NCBI GenBank assembly: GCA_963717075.1
Contig: CAVQVI010000007.1
Location: 744,001-808,000 of the forward strand
Reading direction: 5' to 3'
Origin: JBGOTP01 sp963717075
Lineage (GTDB): Bacteria; Acidobacteriota; Vicinamibacteria; Vicinamibacterales; CAVVIG01
Length of the DNA: 64,000 nucleotides
A program made the translations under genes and the position numbers. Shown piece after piece: positions 55,149 to 62,642 of this stretch. Positions within the stretch are counted from its first letter, which is position 1. Each line of letters opens with the position of its first letter. Below the pieces are notes generated by a model, which saw nothing but the letters and a program-made list of their open reading frames with translations, did not search any database and was not told the origin of the DNA.

Positions 55149-55707
55149 ACACGTCGGCGGCGATCGCATCCCTCGGACGCTCGCCGTCGAGCTGAACCCA
55201 TTGGTGCGCGGCCGCCTGTCTGAGATAGCTGTCTCGAACCCTTGCCTGGAGGGCCACGTCGCGTTCGTACCGATCGCGATCAACCGCCTTGCGCTTCACG
55301 GCGGTCTCTGGTGCGATGTCGAGCATCACTGTGAGCGCTGCGGACGGCAGGAATTTCTGCATGTCCGTCAGCCAGACGGTATCCAGATTCTGCGCTTCAC
55401 CGTATGCGATGCTCGATGCCGTGTAACGGTCGCACACGAGAATCAGGCCACCTTCCAGCCAACGCAGCAGATCGGCCTTGCGCTCGTACCGGTTCGCTAC
55501 GTACAGCAACTGCATCACGTCTGGGCCGTACTCCCGTTCCCCCTGCAGCGCTCGAGCAATCTCCTCACCGATCGACGTGGCGTAGTCGGGGAATGAGACG
55601 AGTCGCGCCTTGCGCCCCCCTTCCCGGAGCCGGTCCCGCAGCAGTTCCGCCTGCGTTTGTTTTCCACTCTGGTCGAGCCCCTCGAACGCAATCAGCAAGC
55701 CAGACAT
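55120..55707 (-). CDS. tmk: Thymidylate kinase
   Basis: A 195-residue dTMP kinase. The ATG at 55707 is chosen; longer frames overlap lysA. P-loop EGLDQSGKQTQ has the DQSGKQ variant rather than the common DGSGKTT form; the nucleotide-binding DRYTASSIAYG motif and a lid-like Arg-rich region follow. It makes dTDP for DNA synthesis. It starts on the stop of lysA (TGATG). Confidence 0.9.
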   Translation of the reverse strand: MSGLLIAFEGLDQSGKQTQAELLRDRLREGGRKARLVSFPDYATSIGEEIARALQGEREYGPDVMQLLYVANRYERKADLLRWLEGGLILVCDRYTASSIAYGEAQNLDTVWLTDMQKFLPSAALTVMLDIAPETAVKRKAVDRDRYERDVALQARVRDSYLRQAAAHQWVQLDGERPRDAIAADVFTAVAGLLR

Positions 55708-56973
55708 CACGACTCCAGTGCCAACAGATCGTCGACCGTCTGGCGCCGGCGAATCACGCGCCATTCGCTGCCTTCGACGAGCACCTCCGGCGGCAGGGGC
55801 CGGCGGTTATAGTTTGAGGCCATCACGGACCCATACGCACCGGCGTCGCGGATGGCCAGGAGGTCGCCGACCTCGAGCGTGGGGAGCACGCGATCTCGGC
55901 CCACGACGTCGCTGCTCTCGCAGACCGGGCCGACAATTTCATACTCACGCCCGGCAGTTTGCACGCGGGCGAACCGGCTCAATGCGGTGGAACGCATTGT
56001 ACAAGGCCGGTCTCATCAATTCCGTCATCCCCGCATCGATGACCGCGAACTCGCTCGCCTCCGCGCGCGGCTTCAGGTCAACGACACGCGCCACGAGCGT
56101 GCCGGCGGCCGCGACGATCGAACGGCCGGGCTCAATGACAACGGGCAAGGCGGTTCCCCGGACGGCGTCGAGAATAGCCGACACGTATTGCGTCGGATCG
56201 GGGACATCGCGACCGTCGTACGAGATGCCGAGGCCGCCGCCGATGTCCAGATATTCCAGCTGATGGCCCTGCCGCCGCAGATCGCCAGCTGTCTGTGCAA
56301 GCAGGACAGCCGCGCGCTGGATCGGCTCGAGGCTTGTTATCTGCGAGCCGACGTGCGCATGGACGGCGACGAGTCTGAGCGACGGGCGCCTCGCAAGCGA
56401 CTGGAACAATCGGGCGGCCTCCTCCGGCGCCACACCGAACTTGTTGACCTTCAGCCCGGTCGAGATGTGGGGATGGCTCCCGGCGTCGATGTCCGGATTG
56501 AGCCGGATGGCCACGCGGACGACCACTCCTGTTCGCTGGGCAATGGCCTCGATTCTGGAGAGTTCCCCGGCCGATTCCACATTGATCGCCTTGACACCCA
56601 GGCCGACGGCGTACTCCAACTCGTGGATCGATTTGCCCACGCCAGTAAAAACGATGTCTCCGACGCCAAACCCCGACCTGCGCGCGACGTCGATTTCCCA
56701 GAAGGAGTTCGCATCTGCCGCGCTGCCGAGGCCCCGGAGCAACCTTGCGATCGCCAGTGTGGAATTGGCTTTGAGCGCGTAGTGGATTGCGTGTGGATAG
56801 TCCCCGAACGCCTGGTCCAGCTCACGATAGCGCGCGCGGATTGCCGCGGCACTGTAGACGTAGACAGGCGTGCCCACCGCGTCCGCGATCGCGGCAAGCG
56901 GCACACTGTCACACACGAGCTCGCGGTTGACGATACGAAAGGCTGATTCACCCACCACTACGCCGCGCGCCAC
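55707..56973 (-). pseudogene. lysA: Diaminopimelate decarboxylase, single-base frameshift near the C-terminus
   Basis: A PLP-dependent LysA, making lysine from meso-DAP. The first 340 residues show YVYSAAAIRARY, PLP Lys in HYALKANS, EIDVARRSGFGVGDIVFTG, GSQI, the GGGLG block and EPGRSIVA. After ALYNAFHRIEP the frame ends early, and the family ending (GPVCESSDVVGRDR, GAYGSVMASNYNRRPLPPEV) is in the next frame. Dropping one G of GGG (plus strand 55967-55969) restores a 421-residue protein, normal for LysA. Single-base gain in a homopolymer again favours an error. GTG start. Confidence 0.85.
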
Positions 56974-57015
56974 TGCCGAGGAATGTCGACGAGTCCCGCC
57001 CTATCACCACCACAA

Positions 57016-57045
57016 ATGACTAGCGACTATATCACCTGCTATTAT
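57016..57045 (+). promoter_or_regulatory. Possible promoter of the radical SAM gene
   Basis: ATGACT (57016-57021) and TATTAT (57040-57045) with an 18-base spacer, four and five of six matches. It would put the start near 57052, about 100 bases before the radical SAM GTG. It overlaps the small ORF that begins at 57016, so both cannot be functional. Confidence 0.3.
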
Positions 57046-57150
57046 CCTGGAGTTCCCGTCCAACCCTGTGATGCCGCCGTTCGACCGGCGGTTCCGCTGG
57101 ACGCCCTCGAGATGCTGATGTGCATGCGCACGAAGCTTTCGCGGAAGTAG
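57016..57150 (+). CDS. Small ORF (44 aa) upstream of the radical SAM gene
   Basis: An ATG-started frame of 44 codons ending four bases before the radical SAM GTG. It contains three Cys (Cys8, Cys18, Cys36) and Pro-rich segments (YYPGVPVQPC). Its short size and position make it a candidate precursor peptide for the enzyme, but no Shine-Dalgarno precedes it and a possible promoter lies within it. Its third-position GC (30 of 44 codons) is only moderately coding-like. It is unsupported as a gene. Confidence 0.25.
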   Translation: MTSDYITCYYPGVPVQPCDAAVRPAVPLDALEMLMCMRTKLSRK

Positions 57151-57154
57151 CCGA

Positions 57155-58516
57155 GTGTCATTGATTTATCTCTCCACTCGCTTTCAGTGCACGTGGCCGT
57201 GGGACATCCTGGTGATGCTCTGCGACGGCCGTCTCGTCTGCGGCTGCGCCGATCCGTACGGCAAGCGCGTGCTTGGAGACGCGCGAACGACATCGGTCGA
57301 GGACGTGTGGCGAGGTCGCACCATCACCACGCTCCGAGAGGAACTGAACCGTGCTGGATCGGCCTTCTGTGGAGACTGCCCCTTGAAGCAACCGCTCGCA
57401 CACGGAGTGTCGCCAGTCGTGCGGCCCCTCGACGCCGGCCGTCTGCCCTCGCGGATGTTCATCGAGTGCACGGCCGCCTGCAATATTTCCTGCTCGGAAG
57501 CCTGCTGCGCCCCGGAGACGGGCATCACGCGCACGCGCCAGGCGGGCATGCTGGATATCGACCTGTTCCGGCGCGTGATCGATGAGGTCGGCCCGACATT
57601 GTCGCGGATCGACTTCTTCAACTATGGCGAGGCGTTTCTGCACAAGCGAGCGGTGGAGATGTGCGAGTACATCAAGCGCCATTTCCCGCACATCTATCTG
57701 TACACGAGCACAAACGGTCTGGCGTTCTCCGAAGCGCAGGCGCGGCGTCTGGTGCATTCGGGCATCGATGAGGTGACCTTTTCCATCGACGGCGCCACGC
57801 AAGAGAGCTATGCACGCTACCGGCAGCGGGGTCGGTTCGACGTCGCCATTGCCAATCTCCGCGCGATGGTGGATGAAAAGCGGCAGTCCGGCCGCGATCT
57901 TCCGTTCCTGAACTGGCGCTACATCCTCTTCAGGTGGAACGACAGCGATGAAGAAATGAACCTCGCCCGCGCGCTGGCGGCGGACATCGGAGTGGATCGC
58001 CTGTGCTGGGAAATAACGGACCATCCCGAGAGCGCCTATTCACGACGCTTCGGCGGGGGAGGCGCCGAGTTTGAAGCCATCCGGCGCGAAACCTGGGATG
58101 ACAGCAATCTCGGCAGCGCCATTCCTGGCGCCACGCCACGTGCCCGCATCGATGTCCGAACTCTCCTTCCCGGCGTTCCTCTGATCGCGCGCGTTGGACA
58201 GCCGCTGCGCGTGCGAACCCGGGTGCACAATCTCTCCAATCGCCCGTTCCCGGCCGATGCCACCTACGGCCGGCGGCTGGTCCGACTCGGCGCGCAACTG
58301 TGCGCCGACGACGGCACGCTCATCGAGCGCGACTTCGCCAGGGCGAGACTGCCGCGCGCACTGGCGGGCGGAGATCGGGAGAATATTGCCATCGAGCTCC
58401 CGCCGCTGCCCAAGGCCGGCCGGTACGCACTCAAGTTCGATTTGGTTTTCGAGGGCGTGGACTGGTTCGAGAAATGCGGGTCGGAGACGACGACCAAGAA
58501 ATTCCGGGTCAGATAA
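57155..58516 (+). CDS. Radical SAM protein with N-terminal SPASM-like module and C-terminal beta-sandwich-like domain
   Basis: A 453-residue protein with three parts. Residues 1-80 look like a SPASM auxiliary cluster domain: ILVMLCDGRLVCGCADPYG, then LGD, EDVWRG and CGDCPL (Cys at 23, 29, 31, 72, 75). Residues about 100-320 form the radical SAM core, but the cluster motif reads CTAACNISCSEACC: Cys105, 109, 113 and 117 are each three residues apart, so every candidate triple is CX3CX3C instead of CX3CX2C. The rest of the core (IDFFNYGEAF, YTSTNG, EVTFSIDGATQESY) is canonical. The last 120 residues read as a beta-sandwich (VRTRVHNLSNRPFPADA, LKFDLVFEGVDWFE) like those appended to envelope glycan enzymes. 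SPASM normally follows the core. GTG start with GGAAG upstream. No partner gene is apparent. Confidence 0.75.
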   Translation: MSLIYLSTRFQCTWPWDILVMLCDGRLVCGCADPYGKRVLGDARTTSVEDVWRGRTITTLREELNRAGSAFCGDCPLKQPLAHGVSPVVRPLDAGRLPSRMFIECTAACNISCSEACCAPETGITRTRQAGMLDIDLFRRVIDEVGPTLSRIDFFNYGEAFLHKRAVEMCEYIKRHFPHIYLYTSTNGLAFSEAQARRLVHSGIDEVTFSIDGATQESYARYRQRGRFDVAIANLRAMVDEKRQSGRDLPFLNWRYILFRWNDSDEEMNLARALAADIGVDRLCWEITDHPESAYSRRFGGGGAEFEAIRRETWDDSNLGSAIPGATPRARIDVRTLLPGVPLIARVGQPLRVRTRVHNLSNRPFPADATYGRRLVRLGAQLCADDGTLIERDFARARLPRALAGGDRENIAIELPPLPKAGRYALKFDLVFEGVDWFEKCGSETTTKKFRVR

Positions 58517-58572
58517 CGCGCGAAGGCGCGAACGACCTCACGAAACATGACGAAGCCGATCTGCGTGGAATG

Positions 58573-59481
58573 TCAGGCGAGTCGCGCAGCGGTCTTCGCG
58601 GGGAGAGGCGTGACGAGCGGCACGCCATCGGTGACCGATTCGACGAGCCGCCAGGCGTGCTCTTCTTCGAGAATCTTCGCGGCGAATTCGGTATGGAGCG
58701 CATGGCCCGCGCGGTGCGCGACGAGGTGGCCAATGACCGGCCGGCCGACAAGCGCAAGATCGCCAACAGCATCGAGAATCTTGTGCCGCACGAATTCGTC
58801 CTCGAACCGCAGCGCGTTGTTCAGCACTCCCGTTTCGCCAAGGACGATCGCGTTTTCGAGCGAACCGCCAAGCGCGAGCCCATTCTGGCGCAGCATCTCG
58901 ACATCCTTGAGGAACGTGAATGTCCGCGCTGGAGCCACTTCTTCGATAAACGTTTCTTCAGTGACGCGAATCGTACGGGACTGATGACGCAGCAGCGGAT
59001 GATCGTAGCTGATGCTGTAGGTCACCTTGAAGTGATCGGAGGGATACAATGCGATGCGCTTGTCACCTCGCGACATCGCAATAGGCCTCACGATCTTGAG
59101 GTACTTGCGTGGCGCGGTCAGCATCTTCACGCCAGCTTCCTGAATCAGATAGATGAACGGCGCGGCGCTGCCGTCCATAATCGGCACCTCCGGCGAGTTC
59201 AGCTCGATGAGCACGTTGTCGATGCTCATGCTGACCAACGCGGCGAGAAGGTGCTCGACCGTTTCTACTGACACTTCGTTTCGCGCCAGTCCGGTCGCCA
59301 GTTGAATGCCGGCCAGATGGGAAACGGTCGCGGGAACCTCGTGGTCGCCGAGATCTGTGCGGCGGAACCGAATGCCGAACTCAGCCGGAGCCGGCTTCAG
59401 GGAAAGCGTGACCTTATTGCCGGAATGAAGACCGATTCCGGCAACAGAAATCTGGCGACGAAGCGTGCGCTGTGCGTCCAT
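58573..59481 (-). CDS. lpxC: UDP-3-O-acyl-N-acetylglucosamine deacetylase
   Basis: A 302-residue zinc-dependent deacetylase committing UDP-GlcNAc to lipid A synthesis. Conserved AGIGLHSG, VEHLLAAL with zinc-binding His, and HKILDAVGDLALVG (second His and Asp). Its presence implies a lipopolysaccharide-bearing outer membrane. ATG at 59481 is preferred over a TTG at 59484. It stands between uvrA and the radical SAM gene. The 205 bases up to uvrA stop contain no clear promoter. Confidence 0.95.
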   Translation of the reverse strand: MDAQRTLRRQISVAGIGLHSGNKVTLSLKPAPAEFGIRFRRTDLGDHEVPATVSHLAGIQLATGLARNEVSVETVEHLLAALVSMSIDNVLIELNSPEVPIMDGSAAPFIYLIQEAGVKMLTAPRKYLKIVRPIAMSRGDKRIALYPSDHFKVTYSISYDHPLLRHQSRTIRVTEETFIEEVAPARTFTFLKDVEMLRQNGLALGGSLENAIVLGETGVLNNALRFEDEFVRHKILDAVGDLALVGRPVIGHLVAHRAGHALHTEFAAKILEEEHAWRLVESVTDGVPLVTPLPAKTAARLA

Positions 59482-59686
59482 CAACTCTCAGGCAAGTCGG
59501 ACGAGCACAGCCACCCTCAGCAAACTGAATGCCCGATGTGTCAGAAGTTGACCTCTCTCTCCAAAACACCCGTGGATCAAGAAGTTAATCCGTTTTCTCG
59601 CACGACGTCGAACGAAAATGCCCGCGCAATTGTAGTCATGCCACCACACCAAAAACCGCTGGGCTGTGGCAATCCTACCACAGGAC

Positions 59687-62512
59687 CTACACAGCCTCAG
59701 AGCGTATCGACGCTCCCGTCCTGGCTGCCAGGTCCGCAAGGAACCTGCCTGTGGCCGACGCCTCGCTCAGAGCCACCTCCTCTGGAGACCCCTGCGCGAC
59801 AACCTGGCCTCCCCCGGCGCCGCCCTCAGGCCCGAGATCGATGACATGATCTGCCGACTTGATGACGTCGAGATTGTGCTCAATGACCAGGATCGTGTTC
59901 CCCTGATCGACAAGTTTATTGAGAACATCCAGGAGCTTTCTCGTGTCCTCGAAGTGCAGCCCAGTCGTCGGCTCGTCGAGGATGTAGAGCGTCCGGCCGG
60001 TCCCCCGCTTCGACAGCTCTTTGGCGAGCTTCACTCGCTGCGCCTCGCCCCCCGACAGGGTCGTCGCCGACTGACCGAGTTCGACGTAGCCCAGACCCAC
60101 ATCCTGCAGTGTCCGAAGCTTGCTCGCGATGGAAGGGAAGTTCTCGAGCAGCGGCAGCGCCTGATCGACCGTGAGATCGAGCACGTCCGCGATCGACCTT
60201 CCTCGGTACTTGATCTCCAGCGTCTCTCGATTGTAGCGGCGCCCCTTACACTGTTCGCATGTCACGTACACATCCGGCATGAAATGCATCTCGATGGCCA
60301 TGACACCATCGCCCTGACACGCCTCGCAGCGGCCGCCCTTGACATTGAACGAGAAGCGGCCGGCCCTGAACCCACGGGCCTTCGCCTCCGGCATCATTGC
60401 GAAGAGATCGCGAATGAACGTGAAGAGCCCAGTATAGGTGGCCGGATTCGATCGCGGCGTGCGTCCGATTGGCGACTGATCGATCTCAATCACCTTGTCG
60501 ATCAGTTCGACGCCGTCGATCCGATCGTGCGCGCCGGGCTCGTCGCTGGCCTTGTACAGGGTACGGGCCAGAGAGCGATACAGGATGTCGTTCACGAGTG
60601 TCGACTTTCCAGACCCGCTGACGCCGGTCACGGCCGTCAAGACGCCGAGTGGAATGGCGACGTTGATGTTCTTGAGGTTGTTCGCGCGCGCACCACGAAT
60701 CGTCAACTCGCCCTTTAGGGAGGGTCGCCGACTTCTGGGCGTCGCGATATTCCTCTTCCCCGTCAGGTATGCGCCTGTCAGCGACTGCCCACCATGTCCG
60801 TCGGCGGCGCTGATCATCAAGTCGGCCGGCGTCCCCTGGAAGATGACATGGCCTCCGTGCTCACCCGCACCCGGCCCGAGATCGATCACATAGTCGGCCG
60901 TCCGAATGGTTTCCTCGTCATGCTCCACAACGATGACCGTGTTGCCCAGGTCGCGCAAGCGCGCCAGTGTCGAGAGCAACTTGCGATTGTCCCGCTGATG
61001 CAACCCGATGGAAGGCTCGTCGAGCACGTACAGCACGCCGGTCAGGTTGGCGCCAATCTGCGTGGCCAGACGGATGCGCTGGCCCTCCCCCCCAGACAAA
61101 GTGGCCGCGCTGCGCCCAACGGAGAGGTATCCGACGCCAACGTCGTTGAGAAATCGCAGGCGATCCTGAATTTCTCGAAGAATCCGCTCGGCAATGATTG
61201 CCTCCCTATCGGTGAGTTGCAGCGCGTCAAACACGGTGACGCTCTCAGCAATGGGCATATCCACGTAGTCGGCGATCGTCCGCCCCTTGACCTTCACCGA
61301 CAGACTCTGGGCTTTGAGCCGCTGCCCCTTACACGAAGGACAGGGTCGAAGCGCTCGGTACGGTTCCAGTTCCGCCTGCTCAGTCCACGTACCGTTCTCA
61401 TAGCGACGTCGCAAGTTCGGAAGAATACCTTCGAATTTGCCTCCCCGCCCTCCGGTGCCGGCACCAAACAGCAAGACCTCCCGCTGCTTGCGCGGGAGCT
61501 TTCCGAATGGCGTGCTGAGGTCGATGCCGAAGTCTCGACTGAGTGACTGGAGCGCCTCACGCACCAGCTTGCGATCTCCGCGCCACCAGGGCGCGACTGC
61601 TCCCTCGGCCAGCGATTTCGACTCGTCCGGCACGACGCGGTGGGGATCCATGTCCACCCTCGAACCGAGGCCCTGACACTCGACACAGGCGCCATGCGGC
61701 GAATTGAACGAGAACGCACGGGGCGTCATCTCGGGCATGCTCAGCCCGCAGTCCACGCACGCCAAGCGTCGCGAAAACAGCCGATCGGCCTCCTCGAACG
61801 AGTTGATGACCACCACGTCGTCCGCGAGATTGAGCGCCGTATCGATCGACTCGGTGAGGCGTCTCTCAACGCCGCCGCGAACGATGATGCGGTCAACCAC
61901 GACCTCAATCGTGTGGTTTCTCCGTCGATCGAGTCTGATGTCGTCCTCGAGCGACCGGAACTGTCCATCGATGCGCGCCTTGGTGAATCCACGGCCGCGC
62001 AGGCCAGCCAGCTCCTTCTTGAACTCCCCTTTACGGCCACGAACAATGGGGGCGAGGACATTGATGCGCGCGTCCCGCGGGTAGAGCATCACCATGTCGA
62101 CGATGCGCTCGAGCGATTGGCTCGTTATCTCCTTGCCGCAATTGGGACAGTGGGGCACGCCGATGCTCGCAAACAGCAGGCGGAGATAGTCGTAAATCTC
62201 GGTGACGGTGCCCACCGTCGAACGGGGATTCGAACCGGTCGTCTTCTGCTCGATGGAGATGGCCGGCGATAAGCCATCGATCAAGTCGACGTCCGGCTTC
62301 TCCATCTGCTCCAGGAACTGGCGAGCGTACGCCGATAACGACTCCACGTAGCGCCGCTGTCCTTCGGCGTAGATGGTGTCAAAGGCGAGCGACGACTTGC
62401 CGGAACCGGACAGCCCCGTAATCACCACGAACCGGTGCCGTGGAATATCGACGTCGATGTTCTTGAGGTTGTGAACGCGGGCGCCGCGCACCGCAATCCA
62501 ATCGTGCGCCAT
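59687..62512 (-). CDS. uvrA: Excinuclease ABC subunit A
   Basis: A 941-residue UvrA of nucleotide excision repair. Two ABC modules: Walker A GLSGSGKSSL and GVSGSGKSTL, signature and Walker B in each half (GGEGQRIRLATQIGANLTGVLYVLDEPSIGL and GGEAQRVKLAKELSKRG). Zinc modules CVDCGLSMPE and CEACQGDGV plus CEQCKGRR are intact. The ATG at 62512 (MAHDWIAVRGARVHNLK) is the family start. It damage-checks DNA with UvrB and UvrC. Confidence 0.96.
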   Translation of the reverse strand: MAHDWIAVRGARVHNLKNIDVDIPRHRFVVITGLSGSGKSSLAFDTIYAEGQRRYVESLSAYARQFLEQMEKPDVDLIDGLSPAISIEQKTTGSNPRSTVGTVTEIYDYLRLLFASIGVPHCPNCGKEITSQSLERIVDMVMLYPRDARINVLAPIVRGRKGEFKKELAGLRGRGFTKARIDGQFRSLEDDIRLDRRRNHTIEVVVDRIIVRGGVERRLTESIDTALNLADDVVVINSFEEADRLFSRRLACVDCGLSMPEMTPRAFSFNSPHGACVECQGLGSRVDMDPHRVVPDESKSLAEGAVAPWWRGDRKLVREALQSLSRDFGIDLSTPFGKLPRKQREVLLFGAGTGGRGGKFEGILPNLRRRYENGTWTEQAELEPYRALRPCPSCKGQRLKAQSLSVKVKGRTIADYVDMPIAESVTVFDALQLTDREAIIAERILREIQDRLRFLNDVGVGYLSVGRSAATLSGGEGQRIRLATQIGANLTGVLYVLDEPSIGLHQRDNRKLLSTLARLRDLGNTVIVVEHDEETIRTADYVIDLGPGAGEHGGHVIFQGTPADLMISAADGHGGQSLTGAYLTGKRNIATPRSRRPSLKGELTIRGARANNLKNINVAIPLGVLTAVTGVSGSGKSTLVNDILYRSLARTLYKASDEPGAHDRIDGVELIDKVIEIDQSPIGRTPRSNPATYTGLFTFIRDLFAMMPEAKARGFRAGRFSFNVKGGRCEACQGDGVMAIEMHFMPDVYVTCEQCKGRRYNRETLEIKYRGRSIADVLDLTVDQALPLLENFPSIASKLRTLQDVGLGYVELGQSATTLSGGEAQRVKLAKELSKRGTGRTLYILDEPTTGLHFEDTRKLLDVLNKLVDQGNTILVIEHNLDVIKSADHVIDLGPEGGAGGGQVVAQGSPEEVALSEASATGRFLADLAARTGASIRSEAV

Positions 62513-62589
62513 GTGATGAGGAGGACCGTGAGCCGATCCTCGCAATCGTAGCACGGGACAGGGAGGCCGCGCAGCAAACGAGGTAACGG

Positions 62590-62595
62590 TATAAT
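62590..62595 (+). promoter_or_regulatory. -10 element (TATAAT) of the permease
   Basis: A perfect TATAAT 47 bases before the permease ATG, inside GGTATAATCC. The -35 region is not recognisable, so this is weak. Confidence 0.3.
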
Positions 62596-62642
62596 CCGGC
62601 GCGCATCCGCGACCTGTCCCGACTCACCCGCCTGCTGAACTC

